Shown one piece after another: positions 24,174-37,700 of a DNA stretch of 64,000 nucleotides. The notes beneath the pieces are model-generated. The model did no database searches and was not told the DNA's origin. It was given only the letters and a program-made list of their open reading frames with translations. The first letter of the stretch is position 1. Every line of letters starts with the position of its first letter. Made by a program: the position numbers and the translations under genes. Source of the stretch: Archilochus colubris (lineage: Eukaryota; Chordata; Aves; Apodiformes; Trochilidae); contig CM041083.1 of the NCBI GenBank assembly GCA_023079485.1, forward strand, positions 176,383,480 through 176,447,479. The letters are read 5' to 3'.

Positions 24174-27100
24174 GTAAGGAAATAAGGAAACTGATTTCTG
24201 AATATGGCGTGGGAGACTCTGGCATAGCCACTATCCAATAGCCTTCACCCCACTGATTCCTCCTGTGTAGAGCTGTAAGTTAGAAGAGCTTTGCTACAGT
24301 CCTTGTTGTGTTTGTACAGTGGAATACAACTGTTCTGTGTCTGCCAAAATGCTAAGTATGCTGGTAATTGAAAGAGGGGTATCTTTCTGCTTTTTTACTA
24401 AACTTTTGTTTGTTTGTTTGTTTTAGTTTCTTTTTCCAAACATTTCACAACTGGCAAGAAATGTTCATGTTGTCAAAGATTTCATTTTTTCCTTGTTCAT
24501 AGGCAATATGTCACTTGCAAAACCCAGCTTTGATTTTGAAGCAATGTGAAAGAATGCACTGGGGAATTTAGCTGTGGATTAGCTGTGCTGTCATAGCCTT
24601 GTGCAGTGAAAATACTTTCAGTACCAAGGCAGCACGAGACTTGTCAGTCACTTTGCTGGGACAGAGTTGTTAGGAGCTGTAGGTTCCCACTAGTTATCAC
24701 GTGTAGAGAAATCTACACTGTACCTAAGCATCCAGATTCAAGGTAGCACCTATGCTACTGCTATAACCCTCTGGCAAATTATTACTGGTTCAGCCCAAGA
24801 GGTTCCACACGTTGATTTAATTAATGGTATCTGTTCAAAAGTAATGGGACAGGTGTCTGTGTATCCTCTCTTCTGCTCTTTTCTAAGCTGTGGTCTGTTC
24901 TCAATGAAAGCTTCCCTAAGGCAGTACTCTGTATCTCAGACTTGTTTATAAACACAGTTTGAACACACCCTTTTTCTGCCCTTTCAGTTTTTAAATAGAC
25001 ATAATCTGTGTCTCCCAAAGTAGAGGGGATTGTGTCAGAGCTGGCAGTGCTTGACTTTAGGGGCTGGAGCAGACTTGATTCCCCAGAAATCCTGATCAGG
25101 AATAGCTGTAGCATGGCACTACACCTTTCAAGCCTGTGTGCACTTCTTCATGTGTGGTGTGTGCACCAGGGAGCTGAGGAATTATGCATTCCCAAGTCTT
25201 ACCTGAGAGTGGGATACAGCCATGGGTTTCTGCCATGACTACTTTATAGATACAGAAGCTACTTATGGTCTTGCCTTATAGAGAGAGTTGGGTAAACCTG
25301 TACTACAGTCTTCTTGAATGCAATGTCTTCCACACCTGTTTGCTCTTACTCTCAAAACTTATTAATGTATCTTTAATAGATCACTGAAGAGGGATGAAGA
25401 GTCTTCCAAATTAATTATAGATTGGTGATGTAGAGGTATCTGTGTAGATGGATGATATCACTACTCAGTGGATTTTAATTTGCATTAAGGCTGTCTCTTT
25501 TTATTGGTAACTTTCCTAAACTTCCTTCCCCACTGATTCTCTCCTTAGAGTGAATAAATGTTTTTCTGTTAGTGTTCGTGGGTGGGGGAGTGGGAACTAT
25601 GTGGACAGCACCATTGGATATAAAGGGGGTTTGTCCACAAGATTTCTGACTTCCAAATGTGAAGAGGAGAGCAGATGGGCACCTTGTTCCTGGATTCCCT
25701 GTGTGGAAGTGTAACAGGATCACACAGTGGCAGTATTACAGATGCAAAGGGCTGTGTAGTGATAACACAATCAGATTGCTAACTGTGCTGGAAATAAACT
25801 ACAGAAGAGATAAGACATTTTTAAAGACTTGAATTCCCTTCTCCAATATTCAAGTCTCCTTGACCTCAGTAGGGCTCAGCTTGTTTGACTTTATTTTAGA
25901 CAGACTTTTTACAAAAACATGGAATACATTCATTGAAAGTAGATTGCAACCATGGAAAAATGCATTGCAATGACATTATTTAGGTTACAAAGGCAACTAC
26001 TCAGAAGTTCAGGGATGAAAACTTTACACTTGTTCTGAGAATTAAACGCAGCTCTTTTCATCTTGAACTTGTAAAATCAATGAGCTAGAAGTTCATTGTA
26101 AGAATATGTGATTGCGTTGTTAAAAGTCATAATGTCGATTCCAGTGACTATATTCTGTGAACAGCCATTAAACAGTGCATGCAAATCTTAGGTTTCTTGT
26201 TAGTAGTATTACAGTGTTCTGGTTTTTTTCAGTGCCATCTTTTGTGTGTTGCCATTTAGATTTTATTTAGAGGACAAGTTAGGTATCATATTGTCATAAA
26301 CAAAATATGAACCCAAAGCATTTTACTTCATCTTCAAAGGCTTCAGCTGCAGGGCTGATGAGCCAGATGCGGGAGGTTTATTCCCTAGGAGGCTGTTGAA
26401 AAGTTAGTATTGTGATAGAACTACAAGAGAGGAGACAGATTTCAGTGTCCCCCTTGTCCCCATTGTGGAGAGGTGAGGTATTGCTGCCCCAAAGGAGGAG
26501 CATTGGCTACTAGAGCTATGGTGTGGGGTTGAAGATGAGGGCTGGGTTTCACTGGTCTGGGTTTCTGTCTTTGTGAGGAGTTTGAGGGAGCTGCTGCTTT
26601 TAGAACAGCATCAAGATGGTGGGTCCTGCATAAGTCAGCTCAACTTAGTAATATATATTTTTCTCTGCCTCTCTCTCCTTGTGGTTAGAATTAGAGGAGT
26701 GCCTGTTCTCCTGTCCCATCAGATAGCTGGGATGTCAGTGGTATGTAGTGGGTCTGGAAGACCCAGAATACTGTGAGTGTAGCACAGTCTGATTCCCCTT
26801 GATGTAACTTCTTGGTCAGCTCTTCAACATCCCCATCTGAGTGCTATGAAGGAGTTGTAGGTTTGGTCTGTCAAAATGCTCAGGGGTCTGGGAAGTCTGC
26901 CAGTTTTTTTCCTGGGTGGTAGAGGTGAGAGGAGGTTATGCTTTTGAATTCAGAGGCAAGAAAACAAGGTATTGCTACAACTGAGGGATTCCTCCTTGTA
27001 AATAGTTTAGACCTGTGAATATAGCAGAGCTGGTAGAATTCTCCAAAGAAAATATTCTTTTGAATTATGGAGTGTGCTAGACCAGTTGAATAAGGGACTG

Positions 27101-29911
27101 ATCGATCGTCTTACTGGCATTTCATCATTCAACTTAAAAAAAAAATAAACCTTTCCTTTGATGGAAGGCTTTCCACTGATATAAATACAGCCAAGAACAC
27201 TGCTGTGATACATGTACTATACTCCTGAAACCAATGCTTTTGTAACCCTACAGGTAAAATTTTCTACCCTCAAAAGCCAGAAAATAAAAAGATACTTTCA
27301 TCCTTTTTCACTTGCACATGACCATGGCTGAGCTATTTCCAGAATTTCAGAAATCAGTGGAAGGTTTATGTTAATAATCTCTGGCCAAATTTAGTCTATA
27401 TTGAATGAAAATAAAATTTGAAAGTTTCATTTAATAAGTGTAATATAAGGACTTGAAAAGTGAACTAGGAGTCATTTGGAATTTTATAGTTTTTTTCCAG
27501 CTTCTGAGTGTTTAAACTTGCACTCTGTGTATTATAGTTATACTTCCTTATAGATTAATTCTTCATTTATATTTATTCTTAAGTAGGAAATTAAGATTCT
27601 TGTATTTTGCATTATTATGTCGTTTATTGTGTATTTCTACAGGGGATGAAAACATGTAAAATTCAGGTTTATAGCAGTTGAAGTAGGCAGCTATTCTGTT
27701 GCACATGCATATACTTCCTACCACAACAGAGTACAGTTAATGATACAGATTCAGAAAAGGTAACATGGAAATCATAACAATATATATACATAATACAACC
27801 CCCAGATTTTATTTAACTAGCTTTTAAAATAGTTTACTAGCTTGTTTTTCCACTGTCTTGTAATCTTGAAATGTTCTATAATTTATACCTCATTTTCTAT
27901 TGCTTATCATAACTTAAAATGTTTTTCTACTTCTCTAAAGACTACAACCTACAGAGTAATAAAAAATTAGATTTAAAGTACCTCTTGACTAATCACACAA
28001 ATAAGTAGAAATATATGTATATAAGGATTTTTGAGTTATATGTGGACAAAAATCTGATTCATTCAGCAAGTTTTGTCTTTTTATTAACGTGGGCAAAATA
28101 ATGTCTAGATTCTCTTCATATTTTTCAGAAAAATGGTTCCATAGCTAATTAAAGGCAAGGAAAATTCTTGCAGAAAGAAAAACTTTAAAAAAGTTTCAAG
28201 CATTTAAATGTATACAAAAGAGCACAGAAAACGATCCTGAAATCTTGTACATTATTTTATTTTAAAACAGCCATAGAGCTATAAAAATAACCACAAAAGT
28301 ACTCCCTGGATATAAGAAGTCAGTTCTCACAAATATCTTCTTTATAAGTTCTTAATACATATTTTGTGTTATGTTCAGACCAGTGAGCAGTCACCTGGAA
28401 GATTCAAAAATCTTGTGTGTTGCCCTCACTGTCACATCAAAATATTTTTTTTTCTGTACTGTATGTTAGAAATTCCCAAACAGTTTATGCTCAAAAGCAA
28501 TTTCAATAATTAAGAAGCTAGTTGGTCTGCTTAAAATTCTTCTTTTGTCTAGGATTTTCACAACAAAATAGAAACATATTTCCAATCTGCCAGTCTAACA
28601 CATCTGCTACTGTGTGTACACATACATGTATATTGGCAATATTCGTGCAAAATAAACGGTATAGGAAATGAAAAACCTCTTTAAGGGATTTTATATCATG
28701 CCTGCAAGTAAAACATAAGCCTGCATAGATTATTAAGATGCTTGTAAATTTGAAATCTGGAAAGCATTCATTTTAGGTAGTTCTTATTTCATAGTATAGC
28801 TTTTGGATTTGTTTTTTTGTCTCAGTTATCTTCCAGTGATTAAAAAAACCCCAAACTAAATTCAGTCCTCAAGCTGTCACCATCAGTCCTCTCATTCACA
28901 TGGTTTCTTGTAATTTGTCTTGTAGTTGTTTTGCTGTATTTAGTAAACTTGTTTTGTACTTAAAGGATCCCCAGCAACAGTTTGAAGTGATCAGAACTTG
29001 CCTGTGAGGTGTGCTGGGCACCTACATGCTCAGCGCCTCTCTAAGCCCTAAGTTATGCTTCATTTACCCTCAAAAGGGAGTACTCTGACTCTACCACCTC
29101 TCCTCACCAAACTTCTCCTTTCAGTCAGTGCTGTTGTGTCTCTTGGCAAGGATTGTTGGGCTGTGTAGGTTGTGCAGGGCAATGTATCATCCCCTAACAC
29201 CTCTGGCATGTGAGGATTATCTGAGGCCTCTGAGGATGCTCGAAGCGGGTGTTGAAAAACTGAAGTGGATCAGTCCTCTCAGCCTCTCCCTCTGCTGTCA
29301 TGAGCTGGTTGCTTGGCTACAGCCAGCAAAAGCTGGTGATGGGGGGGGTGGGTTTTACATGCTCTTTCTACACATACACACAGACACAGAAAAACTGTGG
29401 AAAAGAGCTACTGTTGTCAGTACACTATGGGTAACAGCAATACTCAGTGTCAGCAATCTGGGGATCAAATATTGCTGGATCTGTGCTATATCGTCAGTGG
29501 GTGGCAAGTTTTGATTACCTTATGTAAGGTAAGCACTTTCCTACTGCTGTTTCTGAAACAGCAAAAAGGAAAATATACTCCTTTTCGGTGAATTCAGATG
29601 GCCAAGTTTCCAAATAATCAGGAGACTCTTCAACAAATATTGCTTATATACTGTTTAATAAGAAACAAAGAAAAGAGTAATTGCGTCTTAGAATATGTTG
29701 GAAATTAAAACTCCTGCTTGATTTTCTAACCATCTGTTTGTTGATTGAGAAATAACTGTATGACTTTAAGCCAAAAATCTGATTGTATAGAATATGGATA
29801 TTTTATGTTAAAAAATATCTTCTGGGCCACAGTTACAAAAAGAATGTAAGACAGTTGCAGTGCATCAAATCAAACACAATAAACAAATCTATACTGCACT
29901 TCATCTTACAG
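24174..29911 (+). other. DCLK1: Intron between hub exon and alternative last exon
   Basis: 5.7 kb of AT-rich sequence. I see a (TTTG)n run at about 24407-24424 and an eight-G run near 29341, but no transposon I can name. Open frames up to 128 codons (29128-29514) show no domain and no splice context. The acceptor is TCATCTTACAG, ending at 29911. In kinase-encoding transcripts this segment is part of one larger intron, 24174-41487. Confidence 0.85.
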
Positions 29912-29968
29912 GACCTGTATCGCCCACTCTCTTCGGATGATATGGATTCAGTAGGAGACTCAGTGTAA
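29912..29968 (+). CDS. DCLK1: Alternative terminal coding exon (DCL/CARP C-terminus)
   Basis: After the acceptor CTTACAG the frame from 24173 continues as DLYRPLSSDDMDSVGDSV and stops at TAA 29966-29968. This 18-residue tail corresponds to the C-terminus of doublecortin itself and to the kinase-less DCLK1 products. Joined to the long 5' exons it makes DCL, a microtubule-associated protein of neural progenitors. Joined to 23143-23161 it makes the CARP peptide. As I recall, mammals have Leu where this sequence has Met (SSDDM). Using this exon truncates the protein before the kinase domain. Confidence 0.96.
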   Translation, partial: DLYRPLSSDDMDSVGDSV

Positions 29969-32900
29969 AAGAGAAAATGGAACAATGTTTATGGTTTGTG
30001 ATTTGGTGAAGGTTTAACATTTTTAAAGAGAATAGCTGCTAATTTACAGTAATAGTGAATGGCACAAAAGAGTTTTGCATATTTAATAATAAAAACATGG
30101 GGCCAAATTAATTCTAGTGCGTGGGGGTGTTTTTAGCTTTACCAGAGCATTTTCATGCAAGAATTTGTAATGAACGAGCCATTGAATAGGTTCATCAAAT
30201 ACAAAACAGCATTGTGCACACTTTAAGGAACAAAGATTGGATAAGGTGAATATAACGCACAAATCCATAGTGGGCACAGTCATGAATAGCAGACTTTTTA
30301 TAATCTAAAGTACTGATTATATGTTCTGTTTTTAACATAGGTATTTTTATTCCTTTTGCTATGAACAGCTAATGAATGCTCTGCTTTTCCCAGTGAATAG
30401 GTCAAATTCAGAAAAGCAAAAAAAAACCTGCCATACTAAACTGCTTGCACCATGCTGTCTGATCCTAACACGCACATTGGGAACACTCTGAGTTTGGTCT
30501 TTTTATCTACATGAAAAGAAAATTAAGAAATCCCATGTGGTCACAGAATAAAAAAAAAAAGCAAATGCTTTCAAAGCAGTGTTCAGGTTCTCTTCACTGC
30601 ATTACCATTTGATGACTGTAAACACAAGAGTGTTCACAGGCAACATGAATGTTTTACCTGGCAAGGGCTGTTCATACTGATCATCCGTGTGTTGCAAGTA
30701 AATAAGGACAGATTTCTAAATGAGGAAATCTGGGGGCCTGCTGGCTAGCAGCAATATCTGACACACGTGTGATGACACCTTTTGAAAAACATGTTTTGCC
30801 TGAGTAACTAGTGATTATTTTCACTTATGTTAAGGACAGGAGCATAATTTTTTCTTTGCTAGAATAAGACATCTTACGCATTTAAAAATGAAAGCCTACA
30901 GAAATGCTGGTAATGTAAATCATCCTCCTACTGACCTAATTTCTCTTGTTTTCGTAATTTCTAGAGGTGGTCATTTTGTATAGCATGAATATGCAAAACT
31001 CCTTTAGTGTTAAAGTAGGTCACGCATTATAACCAGTTGCTTAACAAATATCTACTAATTTTATTTGTTTTCTGCTGCTTTATTGTGAGACTCGTAGCCT
31101 ACTTTATTTTACACTATAGCAATATTTCCCATTATGCATATTGTTTAAAGTTTATCAGTTGTATTTAATCCCATAATACAGTGATCACACACTTCTAGTA
31201 TCTTATAGCTTTCCTTTCAGTATCAAATAATAATGATTTAAGAATTAGAAATTAGTGTGATTCTGATCCTCAACAAAAATCCTTAGAGATTATATTTTTG
31301 ATCTACTTAGTGATGATTTAATATATTTCGAAATCAGGAAAATTTACATAATAGCAGAAAATGTTCAGCTGCCACATGCCAACTATTACACGTAGTGAAA
31401 TAATTCCTTTACTCTGATTTTTTCCCTAATAAAATTCAACAGATTCCACACCTGGAAAGTGTTGGCATGTGATGTTATGGCTTCACTATATCAAAAATGT
31501 TTTCTTTATGGAGGATATTTGCAAAAAAAGAAGAAAAAGGGCAGCAGAATACAAAACTTACCTTCTGTGTTTTCAATACTTGGTTCCAGTATCACCTGGA
31601 GAGAAAGTCATTGATCTGGCAGGTGTGCTGAAGCAGTTAGGTCATTCCATTTCAAAATGCATGTTTTGTCATTCCTGCTTCAGACTTCAGATCTAAAACT
31701 GTTCCCAGCAACAGGAACAGTCTCTCTCCTTCCCATACCCCAATCCTCAGGCTGTCCTGTTCTACTGAAAAAGTTTGCAGCTGTGAAGTTACTTGCATTT
31801 TTGCCTGTTATAAGGGAATGTCTTTGTAATATATATTTCTTAAGCCTAAGAAATGCATATTATGTAAAGTTGCATTGGAACCAGTTTCCAAAAATTCAGA
31901 GAACTCTACCGGACTGAACAAAATACTTACTGACATTTTGAAAATTGTTTTTTTACCTGTAAAGAAAATTCCAGGAATTCTATTTTTCCTCCCATCTCCC
32001 ATATAATCTACTGCTGCTTAAGGCCGTTTATTATGAATGTTTATTCTGCACAGGGAGCACAGATTGCCAGCAAACCTGAATCCCATGGTTTTGCTTAGCT
32101 GTGGAAAAGAAAAATGGACCTTGTTTCAGTAATTGTTATAATAGCGAGTTTTCCATCCAGACTGTTTCAAAGAATATGCTAGACCATAACATTTAATCAT
32201 TTCAACATATGACTTGTATTAAGGGGCTATTCAGGGGCAGTATGTATCATTAATATTTCATTTAAGGAATGGAACTCCCTTAGAGATTGAAAAGGTACAC
32301 TGTTTATAGACTTTGAGATCTCTTTTGTGTGGAATGTAATTCCCATTCTACCTGAGCAGAAATGAAATGTTTCTTTTGAGCAAGACCAGAAGGTTTCAGT
32401 TTATGGGTGAAACTGAAATTGTGTTTCTTTATCCTGTAGTTTGCCTTGCAACAGCACAGGTTTTAGTTTTTTCATGTATTTCATCAACTTCATGAAACAA
32501 CAGAATAGCTTAAGCAACTTTATAGTGTTTGAACTTCCTATAGTTCTCTGTAAGCTGCATTATTTGTGCCTCCTCTAAGGTGATTATGATGTAGCTAGAG
32601 AGTCTTGTATAGATTGTGAATGCTTTGCTTCCCTTTGTGCTTTATAAATACTTGTGATTCTTTCCTTAATGCTTTCTGTAACTTGCTGGGGATTTTTAAA
32701 ATCTCTTTTCTTCTTATTTTAAGCAACAAACAGATCACATGTGAAGCACAGAATGTGTATGCTTATATTTATACACACATATGCACACGCACACAAATAG
32801 ATTAATGGCTTTGAAACCCCTGCACAGTTATGTCACATTTGTGGCTTTAAATAAATATGTGGGGAAAATGTATTAATGGGACAATGTTCATCTGGTGGGA

Positions 32901-34785
32901 TTCCTGATAGCTTTGTTAAACTGAAAGTAGCTGCACCAACTCATCCATGCGGAGCAGCTCCCTCAAGGATGCCTGTACAATAAGAGATCTCATGTACAAA
33001 CAAGGGCTAAGTTCTGCTCAGCCTTAAGTTAGTGGCAAAACCATGAATGACTTCAAGGTGGGAAGGACAGGATCTTATGCAAAAATATACACACACAGAC
33101 AAAACATTAGTTGTAAATTTAAGTGGTGTTACTATTTGACACCTTCAGACTTGTGTCTCCTCTGGAACTGCACTGTTCTATAGTTAAGTCATGCAATATG
33201 AGAAGTTCTTTTGTTGAAATCAGCAAAATTTTTAACATTCGTTATCCAATGTGAAAAGTATTTTTCAATTTGTAAAATAATTCATCAACAGTACATTATT
33301 TCTCTTTGAATCATTTCCACAGGGCACATATGGCTGTAAAATGAACACTCTGGGACATTAATATTGTGTATATAAATATATGTTATAAAAAAGGATACCT
33401 AATATTAAACAGCCTTGAAGAACACCTAGGTTGAGATTGAAATAAATAGCAGTGTTTGCTTTTACAGTTTCATACTTCACACTGTGGTGTGAACTCTATG
33501 CAGTGCAGTATGTTACAAAAAATATTCTGCAGTTCTAAATGCTAAAATGGGTTAAGAGTGATACAGAGAAGAACCTGTGCTTAACCCAAGTTTACAGCTT
33601 TGTCAAAAACAGAGGAATGAACAAACGGAAAATCTTTACGGTGCTAAGTTACCTCGCCACTTGATGAATACTTAATTAATGTTGTCTGTGCTTTTTCTTG
33701 CATCCAATTAATGGTGTACAACCGACCACAAGATTGTCCTTTCATTAACCTTCACTTCCAGTTTATCTGTTAGTGATGGGATGAGAACTTGTAGCTACGA
33801 GTGATCAACAGAAAAATAACCTCATGTCCTGCAGCCAGCAGAGCTGAGTAAGAGAGTGGGTGTCACACTCTTTGCAGATGGGTGTGCAAAGAATCCCCCA
33901 GGAAAGCCCTCTGTTCAGACAGCATCATTTGCTGAGCAGAGTGGAGGCTCTTCTGAGCTGTGTTTGCTGCCATGACACCTTTTGGCTGGCTCAGTTTGCC
34001 TCTTTCACCTTGTACCTGATCATTCAGCCTGGCTGAGCACCCAAGCTCTCCGCAGAAGGCAGTGGGTATGTAGACACACGTGTTGTGGACACACAGGTTA
34101 GAGAAGGGTTAAACCACACGCAGTGCACACATAGGTATTCACATGCATTCTTACTGTCTGTATTTGAGCATGGATTATAGTAAAAAATTGCTTAAATTGA
34201 CCCTCAGCAGTGAAGTATGAAAAAAAAACAAAACTGTGCTGTATTCAGCGTGTACTTGTTGTCCGATTGTTATATTGAGGTAATTAGTTTGTGGTTTGCC
34301 CTGCAATACAGTGTTTTGGAATTTGGGCTCTAGTGAAAGAGGAGCTGACGTTGTTTGTGCTAAGGCCTCTTCATTTTGTTAGTTGCACTATGATATTGTA
34401 AATATTGGCACATTTACAACATAAGTTTAAGATTTTACGAAGTTATGCATACAATTATTTTTTTTAAAGAAAAGTGCTTGGATATTTGCTTTTTAAAATA
34501 TATCATTTTTGTATTAATGTGATGCAGGAAACCAAAAAGAAAGCTGTTGATTTATCAACAAAAAAAATGTAAAACTTGCAAAAAGAGATGCTGATGAATG
34601 TTTTATTTCATATAATCAGCTGAAGAAAATCACCCTCATGTTTGTGCCATTGTTTCATCATACTGTGTTGTACTTGTGTTTCACATTTGACCATGTCATC
34701 TTGGTTGCAATTCGTTGTTGCTCTAGTTTTAACATTACTGTAGACTATTGTAAGCAATGTAATAAATATATTTAAAAAATACATG
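29969..34785 (+). other. DCLK1: 3'UTR of the kinase-less DCLK1 transcripts
   Basis: About 4.8 kb from the stop codon to a canonical poly-A site. I see no intron boundary and no inserted CR1, whereas the adjoining introns contain CR1 copies; that fits selection on a long neuronal 3'UTR. Pumilio-type motifs TGTATATA (33367-33374) and TGTAAATA (34397-34404) and a short CA/TA-rich stretch near 32770-32790 are visible. An AATAAA at 30088-30093 could give a much shorter form of about 150 bases. The length fits my recollection of long mammalian DCL mRNAs. Confidence 0.75.
34761..34766 (+). terminator. DCLK1: Poly-A signal of kinase-less DCLK1 transcripts
   Basis: AATAAA at 34761 lies in TGTAATAAATATATTT. 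It is followed about 20 bases later by ACATGCTGTTCAGTGAG, a CA cleavage context with downstream GT-rich sequence. A second AATAAA lies at 34831. I chose the first because of its downstream element; either could be used. Confidence 0.65.
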
Positions 34786-37700
34786 CTGTTCAGTGAGTTT
34801 ATTTTTCATACCTGATGAACAGACTTTAAAAATAAACTTGCTGGTGGTATTAATTGTTCATTTTGGTTCAGCACTATCCTTCTAGCATTTAACTTACCAT
34901 AAGCCTACAGGATTCATGCATCCTAATGGATTCCTTTAAATGTTAGATGGATTCACTACCTTCTTAAATAGTAAACTCTGGGCTCCAATGTTTAGATGCA
35001 AGAGATCCTTTAAGGAAGATTCTGGTTTCTAACAGGTCTTTTTGAGACAGTAAATAGACCTTTAATTGCTTATAGGTAAGTTTGTGTACACGCAATGGGA
35101 CAGATTTGAAGGACGAAGTGGGAAATTAACAGACTATCCAAAGCAAGGAACCAGCTCCCTGCTGACAGCTCAGCTACAGCAGTCCTCCTCCTAAGGAAAA
35201 TAATAGGAAAATACGCCCGTAAAAATCTAAGAGTGCTGAAATATATCCATGGTGTTTTGAAATGAGTACCTTGTTTTCTTGATATATCTTTCCACTCTTT
35301 ATAAATTCATATCTATAGCCTAGTTTTATTTTTTGTTGGCAGGGGCAGGGAAAGAGAGAAATTACAATTTCTGACATGTCGTCTGCCAGTCTGATGCTTC
35401 TGCTAATGTTCAGACACTCTCCTAGGGGGATCTGTGGGCCTGCTAAAAATTCTAGTTTTGAAGCCCTCTTGATTGCTGGTGGATAGGTTTGCCTAAAAAA
35501 GGTGTATAGACATAGAAAGGAAACAGTAGTATAGAAATGAGGAAGAGTGGAAATAAAAGAATTGAAATTTCTGTCTCTACCAAGTAACAGTTAATGCCCG
35601 GAGAACATTTAAAGTGCAACACAAGTAGATTAAAAACAAGAGTGGTGATAGTGCTGTGCCTTTGATTAGGTGGAACCTCCTTCCTTTGATAGCCTTTCAG
35701 TTTTCATTCTGTATTCGAGTGGAATATTTTACCAGTGTATAACTTTAGAAAAGAAAAAAAAAAAGAAACCTTCAGATTTTCAGATTGCATCACCACACAT
35801 GTAACTTTTTATGCTAACTGCAGTATGGATGCAGTAATGACAGATCAACTTCCAATACCATGAATCTGATACTTTTTAGCTCATCAATCTTTTCTGGACA
35901 ATGGCAAAGGCTGCTGTTAGGAGCTATCAGAAGTCAGATTTAAGTTTACTGTTAAATACCATATAGGAAGCTGTGCTGGTCTTTCAGTATTGCCTGGTTT
36001 CACAAATCACATGAGTGTGTAAGCAGTCAATCCTGCAGCTTAGTAAGAGGATCCTAATGAAACAAAGTGCTTCAACTTGAAAATTTAATTTCAATCTGTC
36101 AACTCTGTTTCCTTGCATTCTCCCATTACTCCCTCTGTACCACAAAGGAGAAAACCAACACAAGTTCCTGAATGACACACGGCAGCTTATGGCTTGTGTT
36201 ATTTGAGTTTATCCCTTATCCAAGCTGTGTAAATCCTAAATTGCATAAATTTATGAAAATATATAATTTCCCTGTAGTGCCTCTCTTAAGCCAAGTGTCT
36301 AACAAAACAGGCCAGGATTTACAACTGCAGATAAGTAGCAGGTTAGCATACACTTTTTTTATTGCTCTTCTACAGCTGAAGCAGTTTATGAATAAGCTTG
36401 GATTTTACATGTCTCAGTTTAGTGTAGTGTGCAAATTTGAAAAAAAAACACAATTATATCATTTCTCTTTCTGTACATTGAATTCCATTGGCTTCCATTC
36501 TTTCTGCATGAAGATTGTGGATCTGATGTTTCTCCATGAAGTAATTTTCTGCCAGCTCTGTGTTGTTTGCATGAAAACTTTTTTTCCACCTCAGCTGGCT
36601 GGCCCCCCAGAATGTAAAAGATTAAACAAAAGGAAACAAAAAACTTTTTTTTGCTGGAAAGAGACTGGAGAGGGAGTTTCTGTGTAAGCCTTTGTTTTTC
36701 TCTTAATTGAATAACATAAAAATGAATTTTTCTTACAAGCCTCAGCAAAATATATTATTTCACTGTTTCAAACCAGGTGTCATCTGCTGTACCATTTGTT
36801 TTCAGGAGATGAACAATTTTATTGTAGTGACTCACTTATTTCTTGTTTAATACTGTTACATATTACAGGATTTTTTGAGCCCTTCAAACTCCTACAAAGC
36901 TAATACCTGCACTGGACGGTTGGCTTTATTTTACCATTAACCAGGATGATTTTAGGCTAAAAATTTTGTTATATGAACCTTGCAAAGGTTGTTTATAACC
37001 AGACTGAACATTAGTGTGGGCACCCACCAAAAAAAAGGTGAGCATAGTTGCTTTACTCTAGTCTTGGTTTAATCCTCTTAGTGCTTGCTGAGTTGAACTT
37101 CATCTTACATATATTACTGACACATATAGCTTTTGTGTAAGTTTTCTTAATTATGTAGAATTTTTTGGAAGAGGGAAAATCTTAGGAGGCATAATTTTAA
37201 AACATTAATAATTCCCTTATCCTGAGCTTTCTCCTTGAATTTACTTTTTTTTTGTTGTCTGTTTGTTAATTTTAATCTTCATTAAGCCCGTTTCAAAAAG
37301 AGCAGAACTCTGCATGAGGTCTGAAGTTAGCATTACACCTGTGTGCATTTCTGTTGCTCACATTTCATCCAGATGCTTCCTTCTTGCTAAGAAAATACAA
37401 AGGAATCTATTGTTGAGAGACTTTGTAGAATCCATATGCACTAATAAAGGTTTTGGGAGGTTTGGAAAATATAATGCAGTATTTGGAGTTTGAGATTCAG
37501 GAATCTGAATTGCGTTATCAGACTTCCTAGTCATACTTGTTTAAGTCTCTTTTCCAAACTTCTGATACTGGTAGTCCACAAGAATAATTCCTTCTCTTTA
37601 GTTGTACTGGGATTTTAAGATTAATTTAGGACGAAGGTGAGTATGCAGAGAGAGAAATTACAGTAATATATATTTTACTGCCCTTTTTTCATGGATTTAG

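Noticed and set aside
29128..29514. 128-codon frame upstream of the alternative last exon.
   Set aside because: No domain, no acceptor or donor in the right phase, and Leu/Cys-rich chance composition.
36172..36687. 171-codon plus-strand open frame.
   Set aside because: It lies in AT-rich intron, has no domain, signal or splice context, and codes a composition typical of T-rich noncoding DNA. About the length expected once by chance in a few windows of this size.
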